Below are positions 22,640 to 35,478 of a stretch of DNA of 60,000 nucleotides, in pieces. A program made the position numbers and the translations under genes. The first letter of the stretch is position 1. The number at the start of each line of letters is the position of its first letter. Under the pieces are notes generated by a model. The model was not told where the DNA came from, made no database searches, and saw only the letters and a program-made list of their open reading frames with translations. This stretch comes from Bolinopsis microptera (taxonomy: Eukaryota > Ctenophora > Tentaculata > Lobata > Bolinopsidae): contig NC_087076.1 in the NCBI RefSeq assembly GCF_026151205.1, positions 16,341,919-16,401,918 of the forward strand. The letters are read 5' to 3'.

Positions 22640-25600
22640 ATGTTTTGGATTCTTAAGGTTTTGGCATTCATCTTCAGCTCGACTTCAGCTAGAAGTTTTC
22701 ACAGGGTTTCAAACCGCGTGAACAACAACAATATCTTTGGTTAGTAATTTCATGATCTTATTTCTAAAGAATTTCGCATTCAAATCTATTATTACTAATA
22801 ATTATATTACCTTATTTGATATTGGTAATGTCACAACTTTTAAACTAAAGTTAAGTTAAACTTGGTTAAACTTTTAGACATTTAAAATTTACATAGAACA
22901 AGATTGTAGTTTTAAAACAAGTGCAAAGCTTGACTTTAAATATCTGTTAACTCTCTCTCTTAATTTTCTTGTCTTTTTTTCTGTCTAATGTTTCTGGCGC
23001 CAAAATTGACCGGTAGAATTTCCCCTCTCTCCAAGTTACTGATTAGACAATCGATAACTTTAATAAAAACCGAAAGATTAACCGAATGATTAAGGGGGTG
23101 GGGTGAATGATTCACCATGAGTTTTTTGTGAAAATGTAATCTTGAGATCGCAGTAAAGTACTAAGTGCGTCACAATAGTGATCACACACTTATGATCGGT
23201 CCCTGAACGTCTAAACCTGACTAAATGACGGCAAAACGTACTCCAAATTTTGTTCTGAAAGTATTGAATTCTGAATACATGTACCCAAAACTAACCTCAT
23301 GAGGACATGAGAAGCCAGGCACAGTCTCAATGTCTCATGAGCAAGATTAATTTTGTTTTTGGACAAAATGGCAAAGTTATGAGGATCATTATATTAGCAT
23401 GAAATACTTAATCTGTCGAATATAATAGGGTATATCTTTCATCTTGAGGAGCATGTGATAGCAAAACCATCGAAAATGAACGATGTCGTTGAATGTTAGT
23501 TTCTGCTAACCTATCACAGTGGCTCCATTAAAAATATTTATACATAATAATATTATATATATGATCAAATAAAGGGCTGGCTGCTATCAGCTATGAGATT
23601 TGATACTTGCGCTAAGTTTCGGTTTGTGCAGTTTGGGCCTCAACTTAATTACATCCTTTAGGTCGATCACCAAACCTAATTTTTGTGGATATCATGTAAG
23701 TATTGAGGTAATTGAAAATCAGTTGAAATCCTCCCTAAATGCCTGAAAACTAATTTTTTTTAATTGATTTTAACGATGTGCCAAATAGATTTTCAATTTT
23801 CCCTATGAACCAATTTACAAAAGCACAGTTTGAGGTGAACAAAAGGTCACTGTCAAATCTTTTAATCTGTACAGTGGTGAGAGGATAAATACTACATGAT
23901 CGATATGTCTTTGATGTGGTGCGCGTGCGGTCATGGATTTAAACTATTCTTGATTGACAGAATTAAAGCAATGAATTATTAGGGCGTCAAAATTTAATAA
24001 GTGACGTAAAATATAAGTGTTGTAACTAGTAACTGTATGGCTATTCGATAGCAAAAATAAGGTAATGGTATGTAGTAAAATTAAGTAACTCACAATAATT
24101 ATTCTCAGATATAGAGGAAGACCCCCGTATCAAAGATTTGTGCAACAAATGTTGTAACCCAGGAGTTTACGAACATGGCAACGAGAAGTGTGGCCTGGCC
24201 ATCAGCTCCCACAACTTTGCGTTTGAGCTGATGAAAAATCTAGCAGCTGGATCAAACGTCCCTGAAAACATAGTCATTTCTCCCTTCAGGTAAAGATCAT
24301 GCTATTCTTTATGGCCTGTAAAGTGTCGTAATCGTTATGTTATAATTTCAGTTATAAAAACCATAAAGCATAGTGTTCCATTTGTTTGGATGAACTGGGC
24401 TTTCGAAAATTTAGAGAAATAAACCTCATGTCAGAAATTCTGGAAATTTATTTTCATTTATAGTTGTTAGAGTACCGAGGGATCAGTTTCAAATTCGTGT
24501 CTAGTTAAGATTTCGAGGATAACTTGAGATGATCTTTGCATCTCGGAAATGTGTTATTATAGATATCTAGATTGTCAAGTTGTCGATTCCACAGTTATTA
24601 GTTAAACTATCACATTCTTAACGAACTACCGCCATCAACGTATTATATTCTTTAACTGTACTGCAGTGCAATAAAATTCGATATCAACAAATGTTGTACT
24701 GAATAGAATTAGAATATATTGAAATTCACAAGTTATACCTCTAAAGTGCTGGCATGTTCACAACTAGTAAGTTTTTAGTACTGGTCAGTCGTTACATCTT
24801 AATAACCTGCCAATTTTTGAAGTGTTCAGGTTCTGTTAACGCTTTTCATACAGTTGTGTAATTTGTTTAAAATCTATTGAAATGTCAAAAAATATTTAGA
24901 AAGTCAGGAAATGTGTCATGGTTGAACTTCTGGTAACTTCAGCCACGGATTTAATTTGTAATTCTGAGCAGGATCGACGACCTGAAGCCTCCACCGAAAA
25001 ACTTCACCCCCGAATTTTCATTGCAGTGACCTAGCTCCGAAATATCCAGTTCCACATCATCTTAGTAACTTATCAAGCCAATGATTCTGCAAACTTATGA
25101 TAGAATCGTCATTTCTTTGCAGATGTCCCTCTTACGTCTCTCTACTCCTTTTTTCCAGTCTTTTGTCTGCAACCCCTACCCTTCCACTCAATGATCCTCT
25201 ACACAGTTCTCCCTTTCCACGTTTTCTCTCCGACTACCTCAACAGTCAATTGATAGTCGTCTACCACTCACTCCCAGATAGACTGCGTTTACTAAGATGT
25301 ACTCTCGTAGTCGTGAGGGGATGATCTGAGAAGGACGTTGTGGAGCCGAGTGTGCAAGGGGATGAGTGGAAGTGCGGTAGAAAAGCGTGAGGTTTGAGCA
25401 TTTATCTCGCAAATGATCCGAAATGAATCATTGGTCTTGTAAACATGCTTTACCCAACAGTTACATAGTTAATGTTGTAAACCATTGGGGCCGGGCACAA
25501 TTGTGTTAGGACGGACAATACACCTTCTTTGGATGGGAAATATTTATTCGTGAAAACAAAAATAAGCTATTTCGCTTTCACTGATCAACTCGTCTTTAAA

Positions 25601-28600
25601 AACCACGAATAATTTGCCAGAATAGTGTCGATGTAACGAACCCGGTATGTGGCAGTTAAGAAGTCCGGCTTTTAACAGAGTTAATAATCGGGCAGAGCCG
25701 CGACAAATGCTTACTTTTCTTTAATTATTATTGCCAACTATTATTTCACATTTCTGAGCTATCAAGAATTTTTATAAAGTTTCTGGGGGTTTTCGAGGTG
25801 GTCAAGATGGAAAATTGGTAATCCTGTGATATCTTCTTAATTTTAACGTTGAAACATACGGTTTATTTTTAGCTGACAGCTGGTATGACATTTTACAAGT
25901 TCATGGAGGGAGCTCTGAGGTAAATCGGTCGATGGTCTTTATTATGTCTTTACCTGCGTCATCCACACCAATTCTCAATTAAAATCTCAACTTTGTGCCG
26001 CGGGCAAATAATTTATTGGCAATTGAGTTCAAGGATAAAACTTTAAAGAAGAGTCGACAGACACCTGTGAGCCAATTATCCCCGGACATATACGGTAAAA
26101 ACAAAGGTCCTGAAGTTGTTACTACATACTGCAAAGAGCCCTTTTCTTACTCACGAATTCACTTCGCACTTAATTAACCTTATAGCAAGATAATGATTAC
26201 GATATCACGTCACCCATAATTTGTAATAAACTAATTTGTATCCCACGCCGACCCATCTCTAGGTTACATCACAGTCATATTGATATAGGAGGTAAAACTT
26301 AGCGGGGAACTGATATTATCACATAACTTAATGTGCCAGCATCACCGTTGGACGACTAAATTTAGATGTTACTAAGTACGCTTGAGCAGTAACAGTAGTT
26401 CCAAACCCTCCATGTTGCAGTGGTACGATTTTCAGTTAGCGGTTGGGATTGTGACCCGCTTCCGTTGTTGAGGCTGTAAAAATACAAGCGATAATGTAAA
26501 GAGGATGTAATTTACAGTGATCTCAACTGCAAACTTCTAATCGTACTACTACAAGGTGGTTGATGGGATTAAAAGAATATTGGAAAGGAACTTCCCAACA
26601 TTATAGATTATGACGCAATCAAGATGGTCAAACTCTTTCTGTGTTCACGTCATAATATTTCAAATTTCTTTGTCTTAAACTGTTTAGTACCGTCTCTCCT
26701 AATATATGTAATAGTATTTCCTACTCTATATAATTTTCACGACGAATTAAATTTTAAGATCCGAGACATAATTAAGAAAAATAATGGAACTGTCTGTAAA
26801 TTTAAAGTTTACAAGCTTTTGTCTTGACTCTAGAGATGTAAAAAAGTAAAAAAGTCTGCAAAATAAGTGACTACGTCAACGTACGAAAACAGAATGAGAA
26901 AACCTCACTAATGCCACCGTAATCTCCTCAGTGTGATGAACATCATGCTCCTACTGTCACTTGGAGCCAGCGGCAGGACCCGAGAGGAGATCAGAAGGAC
27001 ACTGCAATTCCCACTTTACTTTCCACCCGAGCACGACCATATCCTGATGAAGTGCGCTCTCATGCAGTACGATGGAGTCTCCCTTCAGGCTGCTAACGCG
27101 TGAGTTTTCCTTTTTGTTACTCTGCTTTTTATTTTTGTGATGATAGTTGTACAAGTGAAACATAGTGTTTAACCCCCTCTAAACTAATGTCGCACTGAAT
27201 GAGCTTTCTATTTCTATTCCGAATTTTTCTTCTTCGTATAGTCGCTGGTTGTAGACTTTGTCTAACCGGTCCGTTAGCCCATTCGTTGGTTCCCAAGGGA
27301 ACATTTCTTGCTAGCAGTCAATCAGTCAGCCATTAAGCTAATGAACTGTGAATTGGGTTTGCAAGACTCAAAGTGATTTTAAACTGGGCTTCTACTCCTC
27401 TCTGTACTAGTGATCCCAGTCGATGCTGCACGGTGTCGGGAATGAAGCCATCAACCGGGATTCGAGGGAAACCCGAATCCTGGAGAATCCTTTTTGAACA
27501 AAGATGCGGCAATGCGTGTCAAAATGACTAATCTTGATCTTTTTGATTGAACTCTGACTTTATTTCAGAGTGTTTTACGACAGCCAGAAGGCTACATCCA
27601 GACAATCTTTCGTGGAAGAAGCTGCCAAGTACTACAACGTCAGTGTGAAGGGTGTCCGATTTGAGGCTGATCCTTATCATGCTTGGCTTAACGTCTCAGA
27701 TTTTATCAGGGAGAGCAGCCACGGCTTCCTGGACAACGTTTTGCAAGAAACGTCCATCTCAGAACTCCTCTTTGTCAACACCGTCTATTTCAATGGAACT
27801 TGGAGTTTCAAAGTACCCAGCAACGGCCAAAAAAGGATAACTTTCTACAGAAATTTCAGGTCGGTCGAGTTAGAGTGACGAATTTCTATATCTGAATATT
27901 TGCACCTTGAAATAGAATTATCACACATTAACCTGTTGAAAATACTAAATAGCTGAAATTTAGCACATGTCGTATCACACTTAGTTACTTGTTTTCATCA
28001 GCCATTTAATGAGTCCAACCACGCCCAGAACTGAACGTGAAGTTGAGGCCTTCGAAGTAACCACCCCCCTGAACGTGGGAGTGCTTGAAGACTACACCAG
28101 CTACGGCGACAAGATCCGGGTGGTTGAACTACCCTACTCTGACGAACAGTTCTCAATGTTCATTTTCAAATCAGGTAAGCTGAGCTGTCCCCTCGGCCCA
28201 GCTCCCTCCACCCTCCCCTACCTGCCACCCCACACAGTAGACCGTCAACACTGTTTTTCAGACTTTCAATCGCACCAGACCGTCAATAGTATTAGAGGAC
28301 TGACAACACGTACTAGGCACCGACTCCCACTCGCCCTACCTATCACATACTCTCACGTGCAAAGGACAACTGCTCCTTCAGAAATCTTACTTTTTAACAC
28401 CATTTTCCGGCACACAAGAGAGCTGGGTATAAATTGCAAAAATTGAATTGAAAAATAGAGCTGCCACGTAAACTGGGGCTTTGGACTAGGCTGGTGGCGC
28501 ACAACCTTGTTAGCTTTTTAAATTGTCATTTTTAGACGGTGTTAAAATTTAATAACTTATTGTTCGAATATAACTGACATTCAAATTCCTCAGAAAAGGG

Positions 28601-29938
28601 GCAAATATCTCTGAATTTCATCGAAGAGACGATCAGAAGGTGGACAATCGGAGTCATTAAACACTATAAAATGGTCAAAACCATGGTGACAGTAACAGTA
28701 CCCAAATTCACCATCGCCTATCAGGTAATAAAAAAGTTTTGATTTTAATTTTAATTTACCAGTATTAGACAATTTTTAAAGCCAGAAATTTGCATTAATA
28801 TTGAAACTTAAAACTACTGTAGCGATATTATATTCAATTTCTTCAATATCAATTCGACATATAACTTGAAAATAATGCTTTTACATTTTTCAAAACGTTA
28901 TATTATCAATTATTTAATTGAAATGCAGCCATATATTTCTATGGATATCAAAGCCACATTTTTGGTTCAAAAATGCAAGATCCATCCTCGACTAGGGACC
29001 GAAATTAGAATCTTGATCTATTTTTGTTGTCATTCTCTTATCATTTGTATCATGGTTTTAGTTTCTGAACCTAACCAAGGAATTTTTAGAACAGTCTTAG
29101 AGAAAAACCTTTCATACTATTCTATATTCTCAATCGGCCGAACAGTATTTTTTATTCATTTAAAAGTATTTCTCCCTCTAATAGTTTGCCAACTTAACCG
29201 AGAACTTTCCTCGTAGGCTGACGTGTCAGAAGCACTGAGTAACATGGGGATTAAGAAGTTGTTCTCAAGGGGAGGAGATAGCAATCCCGAATTGAATAAC
29301 TTGTTCGAAGATGACCCCAAAATCTATGCGGACCGGCTCCTTCACAGTGCCAAGGTAGGAGTTTGTAATGATTCCCAAGGTACAGTTTTACAACTTACTA
29401 TCTGATAGGGTAGGGGCCAATGCATCATACATTTTACATCCGGTATTCGAAGAATCCTTGACCCGCAGTAAAATTTGATCGATTGCGTGTCGTTTAAAAA
29501 CTTTAAGAATTACAGTTACATTCCAATACCAAAGTCAAGCCTATGAAAGTAAGAAACCTTATCATGAAGTGACCTGCCTCTAGTCTTTTTGGCATTTTTC
29601 CTAAATCTGCAGATAGCCCCACCCAATTAAGTTAGACTTTAACGATATCACGATAATATTTATATTAATGGGAATTAAGGAAATATTTGCGGAGAATCAC
29701 AAAATATTCCAACCTTGCTGACAAGTCTGCAAGGTAATATTTCGAGTTACTGACAAGTCCATCCCCTCAGATCATGGTAACGGAAGCGGGGACGGAAGCA
29801 GCAGCTTACTCTATAGCGAGTATATCCCGTGGGGGATACCTCAACACTATCACCTTCTCACATCCGTTCGTGTTCGTGATCTACGACAGCTGCAACAACC
29901 TGATACTGTTCCAGGGCCGAGTCGTGGACCCTCAATGA
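22640..29938 (+). CDS. secreted serpin (eight coding exons, complete)
   Basis: Coding exons are 22640-22739, 24109-24289, 26932-27099, 27569-27859, 28002-28174, 28594-28724, 29217-29354 and 29771-29938. All are GT-AG and in phase, giving 449 residues. Residues 1-17 are a signal peptide (MFWILKVLAFIFSSTSA). A cysteine-containing N-terminal extension (CNKCC...CGL) precedes the serpin fold. Signatures in order are NFAFELMKNLAAG, ENIVISPFS, FVNTVYFNGTW, VVELPYSDEQFSMFIF, VPKFTIAYQADVSEAL and HPFVFVIYDSCNNLILFQGR. The reactive loop hinge EAGTEAAA (399-406) is of the inhibitory type. The loop continues to SRGG (413-416), so P1 is Arg414 by distance to the conserved ITF strand, or Gly415 by distance from the hinge. 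Arg would target trypsin-like proteases. NVS and NGT sequons fit secretion. The exact clade is not assignable by eye. Confidence 0.93.
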
Positions 29939-31149
29939 GACAAACCATAGCTAAGCTGGCAGTTTTGCAAACTGATCCAAGCTAGCTGCTCATCACAAAT
30001 CAGGACTTCAAACTGCAAATCAGAACTGGCAATTCTAGGTGAACCGTGCCACGATGGACACACTAGAATGTAAGATGAAGATTGAAGAATCCCGCATTAT
30101 CCTCAAGTTTAAAACTTGAAACTCAGAAATGAGACTCTGACCTATAAGAGGTTGTGGCTCAAACACAGCATTGCCAGGAACAATGGCTCACACAATGGCG
30201 CTAAGTTGGTAGCTGAAAATAGCGCTAAGACGTAAATACTGGCGCCATTGGATGATTACCATTTGGTGTTTTCGGGAAGATCGGTCGCCAGAATCTTTTC
30301 TCCTTTGGGCTCTTTTATCGATAATATCTTAGGACTCCGCGAGTCCCTCTAGAAAACGCTTGGCAACCTTCCGTGGAAACGCCCCTGGCAATCGGGCTAA
30401 TGTTCGACATTTTAACTAATTTGTTAAGTTAAAACTTTATTTTGTCTCAAATGAGGTACCTTATTGTCCTTTTTCAGCAGGCCCTAAGAAAGGACACCCC
30501 GCCCTCATGAACTAACGCGATCGATATCTGGCAAATTACTAGGGCCCGCTAATCAACGCTTTTTCGAAACTATGAATTAAATTTAAGGCAATTTATGCAA
30601 TTTTTTACAAATATTAAGGATAGGATTCAAGTTCAGAAATGCACATTTCGCGGTCTACACATATTTGAATAAAAGCCCTGTGCATTAAAAGGACTACATA
30701 AAACAATTCACCTAAACAAACGTTAGATAGAAATTGTACAATAAAGTTACTTACTCTATTGTATTCTCAGTAGGTTTGGCTGGGATCGCATCTGGACAAC
30801 AGTATCAAGTACGTCCTCCAATTACTCCTGGCTTAGATCTTAGAATCCATTCCTGAACAGATTTATTTGTGATGGCGGTATACCATTTTGTAGGCGGCGT
30901 ATCAAGGAAGCCTTTCAAGAATTTAGTAAGAGAGAATTTGCAAGTTTCCTAGACATTTATAGAGTTTTTACTTCCGTTGGAAGTAAGTTGGGAGTTGGTT
31001 CCATAACGTGGCTGCTTTTACCGAGTTCTCAGTCGTTAAAGCACTGTGCGTTTTTATTAAATGCAGGCACAAGTGGCCTTTAGGCCGTGCCGGGAGTTTC
31101 CTTGAACTGCATGTTGATGTCGTTTGGAGCTATAGTCCATTCATCATCT
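29939..31149. other. serpin 3' flank with candidate poly(A) signals
   Basis: AATAAA occurs at 30668-30673 and 30740-30745. Either could end the serpin transcript, implying a 3' UTR of 0.7-0.8 kb. Nothing else is recognised. Confidence 0.4.
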
Positions 31150-31710
31150 TCCATGTATGATGATGATGTATCAATCTCGAGTCTCAGTGTCTCTACAGTG
31201 AGAGAAGACCCAGTTTCTGCAGGCGTTCCCAGTTATCAAGATTCTGGCAGCCTCCGACGAGTGTAGTGTGAACATAGGGAAGTGCGACTTATCTCTGAAT
31301 ACGCTTAGGACCCATGATGTCATCGTCCTTACTGTTTTAGCCATTTGCTGTATGTGGGGAGACCAGGAACAGTCATTTGACAAGAGAATCCCTATGTCCC
31401 TCATTGTTTCGGCTGGTTCAATGATTTCTCCGTTTAATAAATTGTAATTTGTAGCAGGAGTATTGACTTGTAAAGGGCCGTTATCTCAGCATTAAGGAAT
31501 TGTCCAGGCTGTAGTTCAGTATCTCAGATTTGGCCTCGTTAAGTTGCAAGAGGCCATTCTTAACAGCTAGGTCAATGATTTTTCCAGCGAGCCTGGAATC
31601 GTCAGAAAATTACTTTACCAGAGCGGTAACCGCTGTACGGGTTGATCGTCAATGTATAGAAGTTGGTGTACTATTTCACATAAATTACTCATTTGGGCGA
31701 TAAGGTACTC
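31150..31710 (-). pseudogene. decayed LINE reverse-transcriptase fragment (CR1/Jockey-like)
   Basis: On the minus strand the frames read, in order, SDDSRLAGKIIDLAVKNGLL, LNEAKSEILNYS, then after frame changes NYNLLNGEIIEPAETMRDIG and LLSNDCSWSPHIQQM, then SWVLSVFRDKS. These are the block around and after the catalytic YADD box of reverse transcriptase (here degraded to FSDD) and the downstream HIQ..A...ASWVLSVF region common in invertebrate LINEs. Stops and frameshifts are frequent, so it is an old relic of a family different from the other LINE copies here. Confidence 0.8.
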
Positions 31711-33502
31711 AAATTTTAATTATTTTTTTGTGTTTTTATACTTAATGCTAGATTTTTTATTTGATTGTACATAGGTGTAGTTTTTAGCAAAACATCCTTA
31801 AAACAGCTATAATCCATCAACAAAACGATGATCAAAAAAAGTGATGCTTGGTTTCTGATGAAATGTTTGCCAAACAGATAGATCTTTGATTTCTGATTGT
31901 TATTATTTGAAGTTTAACGTCTTTTGACGATTTCAATTTGGTCGTTTTAATTTATGAATGAAAGCGATGAAGAAAAAAATGTTTCCAATTCAAGAGGTGA
32001 CAATATTCGATCAATTTCAAAAAATATTCTTTGGCGTCCTCTTGTGACCAAAACACCAAATATTTGTTTTCCTTTTCTTTTTTGAACAGACATTTGATCG
32101 AAAGGCAAGAATGAACAAGTAAAGACATTGAAATCTATAGAAAAGATTGATCTGTAAAATAAGAATGAATTATGCTTTCGAAAATGAATTATAAAACTGT
32201 TTACGTACACTTTATAATATTCCGCAAGATTTCTGTTGTAAAATTTGTAATCGTTTTTCCCCAATATATCTTCTTACTGCAATATATTGTAATATGGGTG
32301 TGCAAGTCAAGCGAAGGATAGGTCCGAACTTGAAAGTTCTTTTAAACTAGTTGCTTTAACGTTAAACTTCTAATAAAAGCTAGAGTTATTTGTGTTATAT
32401 ATCTTCTCGAATATGAGGTAAACCGCATTAAAGCAAAGCCCCTTGAAGGGATGATGAAGTTACATAGTTACCGGGAGGTATCGAAGTAAAACTTCTATCG
32501 AAAACCCTGCAGGTTAAACTTAGTTAAACTTAGTGGCCCATGCCCAATCCTTGAAACTGATAGGTTCTTCAACAAGGAAACATACGCTGATTTCTTGCTG
32601 TAACAATATCTCACCAGGAACTTAACTACGCTTCATTTCTGACGTATTCACCTGATTTATTGAACACAAATTAATATCTCCTCTCCATGTAAAAGAATTT
32701 TGACTGACATTGCGATGTGAATTTTGTTGTCATTCTCACTTCACGGTTATAATATAGTGTCTCGGTCTTACAAAATGATAGTCTTTTGATAGATGTTTTG
32801 AGTGCATTTATTTAAATTCCAGACATTTTCATTGGGCGACTTTATGATTCGACAAATTAAAGGTCGAACTCTTCAAGAATCGAGAGCATTGCGCACATGA
32901 CATTCCCTAATGTGTGAGATATTGACAATTATCGTAGCAGTTTATCCTACAAGGACCTCACTGCCTGTAACTTGTTAAACTTACTGAGATGTCACGATGT
33001 CGGGATGCTGAAATGTAACATATAAATGTGTTGAGTAAATTTATGGGCAAAGGCCTGAAAAGATTTTGAAAATAGCGGGGCCTAACTCCATGGCCTGACT
33101 ACTGACTACCTCGCTAGACACTGGACAGCTGGGTGTACCTTAACTGTTATTTTTTTGTCAAGCTATTTTAGGCTATCGTGGTCTGTAGTAATAAAATTAT
33201 TACCTGGGGACATCAGGCTTTTGTAAAGCAATTGTTGTAGATATGGCGGAATGACAGGCTGGCACAGTAATATGATTAGTTAGAATATAAGTTGATAAAC
33301 CTGTCTGACTTATTCCGTATCCACCCAAGATTTTTTGGCCCTAGTGTTTCCTCTTTGGTCGTTAGATAAACGTCATGGACACTGACAGTTTATAGGGCCG
33401 GAAGAAAAAAAGTCCGAAATAACTTAAAGATGAAAAATTGTGGCTATCCAAAATTTTATCCATTTTTATTTCTGCCCTCACTTTTGTCTGAAACTTCGAA
33501 TC
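31711..33502. other. non-coding, nothing recognised
   Basis: AT-rich sequence with no convincing gene or repeat. The frame at 31947-32264 has no family signature. Confidence 0.45.
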
Positions 33503-33972
33503 TACAGGGTGGCCCATAAGTGACTACCCACACGCAACCTCTTAATAACTCACGTAATTCGTCTCCAAATTGCACCAAAATTTCAGAGATTATAGATATG
33601 GGTCAAACTTAGATTTCCTGAAAGTTTCGTAAGCCACGCCCAATTACAGTGGGCGTGGCGTGACACTCCCTCTTTTTCACTATTGTCTTCATAAAATGAG
33701 AACGCTTTAAGCTAAGAACTCAAAATTTTTTGCACACATTTGGCTTGATAATTGAAAACTTTTCCAAAAGTTTCAAGTTCATTGGTTAAAATATGGCTAA
33801 GTTATGACCATTTCAAAACTCATCGGATACGTGATCCGAGCACTCAGTCAGTGATCTCGTCACTTGGTTAATGGCCTGTTTGGCTCACATGCACCGCTTG
33901 ATTGGTTGCAGCCTGCTTTTCCTGAAAAGGTCACGATCTGGTGCGCCATCAGTTCTTATGGGCCACCCTGTA
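33503..33972. mobile_element. MITE with CAGGGTGGCCCATAAG termini, TA target site (Tc1/mariner-like)
   Basis: CAGGGTGGCCCATAAG starts at 33505 and its complement CTTATGGGCCACCCTG ends at 33970. TA stands directly outside each end. A TA dinucleotide duplication with short TIRs fits the Tc1/mariner superfamily. The 466-bp body has no transposase frame. It contains a second internal palindrome (GCCACGCCCA...TGGGCGTGGC, about 33632-33661). Confidence 0.8.
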
Positions 33973-35299
33973 GTATAAAATGTTCAAATAAGTTTGCCGA
34001 AATTATTAAATACCCGAAGAATGACGTTGTCATCAAGCGTTGAAGTCCTGAATTAAACTGTTACACTTCTGAATTGGCCCCGGATTCGCAGGTTTCTTGA
34101 ATATCGCAAGTGAGGAAACAGACAGGGCTGAAAAACAAAAGGCCAATAATTTTTACGCCCGGAAAACTTAAGGCCAATAAGATGTTCAATTGTTGATGTT
34201 CTAAGAAATCATAAGAATCCACAGAATCATTTGAAATAAAATTCGTATTTTCTATAATCATCTGCTACATACTGGCTTCATGATGGAATAGTGGGAGGAA
34301 TTAGGAAATGCGTACGTGAATCCCTGACTAAATTATTCCTCGTACGTGGATCTACCAACTACTAACAGTTTAGTAATACTGATGTGGCTTCTGTGAAGAC
34401 TGTGATGAAGGAGGGCCGTTGTTCGTTACAGGCAAAAAGATTATGTTCAGCGATGATCGGTACGAAGCATCATAATTCATACTGTGTTCCAAAGAGGCTT
34501 CACTGCATATGCAGTTCTTCAAATGTACTCATATTTCCAGAAAGCTTGACTATCTAATTTCCTCACTAAGTAGAGAAAATTAGCTAAAAAGTTAAACTCC
34601 AGAGAGAAGCTCTTATAGTAGACAGTCAACGACTGTTACCCGACTTCTGGAAACCAAATGGGGAATAGACCATGTGGCTTCTCAGAGGGAAAGTTACGAT
34701 ATTGACCACGCCATACACTTTTATATCATCACCGTTCGTCGATGAATTCTATCCCGTCTAACTTACAAAAGCTCAGTTCTAAATTTAAAGTTCAAAAGCA
34801 TGCCGCCTATTGTAAATATTTTTAAAGTTTCTATATATTGCCCTAGTAAAACAGGCCCTGCTCGGGACAATATGCAATATAGTAGGCATAGCCTAACTGA
34901 CGAGATTTGAACTTTGACCAACTGATCTTATTTAAAAAGGTCTATCATGATCTTATAGTAAGCCTTACATTCAATTTCATTGATAAGTGATAAACTAGAT
35001 CAATAAGTCTTATCAAGTTTGAACTTAATCAATATAATCTGATTTGAATTTTAACCGAGAATATTTTGCCGGAAGTATTGTGTGAAGGTGGGGCCGGCCA
35101 CGTGCACGCTCACGCCCACGGCCCACGTGCACACCTTTACTGCGACTCGAACTCGAAATAATTCCGATAGTAAGAAAATTGCTGCTTTTATCGGCCGAAT
35201 GTGTTTATATTTCAAGTTGTTAGAACACTGCGAAAAAATAAACACACATGAAATACAAACTTTTTAGTATTTATTTATAATTCAATTTGAAATAGGTAC
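33973..35299. other. non-coding, nothing recognised
   Basis: AT-rich except for a GC-rich patch at about 35087-35135 where GGCCACGTGCAC and GGCCCACGTGCAC repeat around CACGTG cores. No gene is supported. Confidence 0.45.
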
Positions 35300-35478
35300 T
35301 ATAGTAAAACCCCGATTTACCGCGGAGTTTCGGGAAAGGAAACAGCCGCGGTAAATCTAGGTTTGCGAAAAATCGGGGTTTTGTTTTTGTACATTATGTA
35401 TGTCAAGCCCTATTTGGGGAAAGGAAATAGCCGCTGTAAATCGGGGTTTACGGTAAATTGAGGCTAGGTTTTACTGTA
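35300..35478. mobile_element. MITE with AGTAAAACC termini (pogo/Tigger-like)
   Basis: Left end TATAGTAAAACCCCGATTTA (from 35300) is mirrored by GGTTTTACTGTA (ending 35478). TA lies at both edges. Inside, a GGAAAGGAAAcAGCCGCgGTA segment occurs twice, at about 35333 and 35418. CAGTAAAACC ends with TA targets resemble pogo/Tigger TIRs. About 175 bp, non-coding. Confidence 0.65.

Noticed and set aside
25097-25324. 75-codon frame within serpin intron 2
   Set aside because: Low-complexity leucine/serine/proline composition with no motif and no splice signals that fit the serpin.
28175-28446. Extension of serpin exon 5 past 28174
   Set aside because: A GTAAGC donor at 28175 and a fitting acceptor at 28593 keep the serpin sequence continuous. 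The extension has no serpin similarity.
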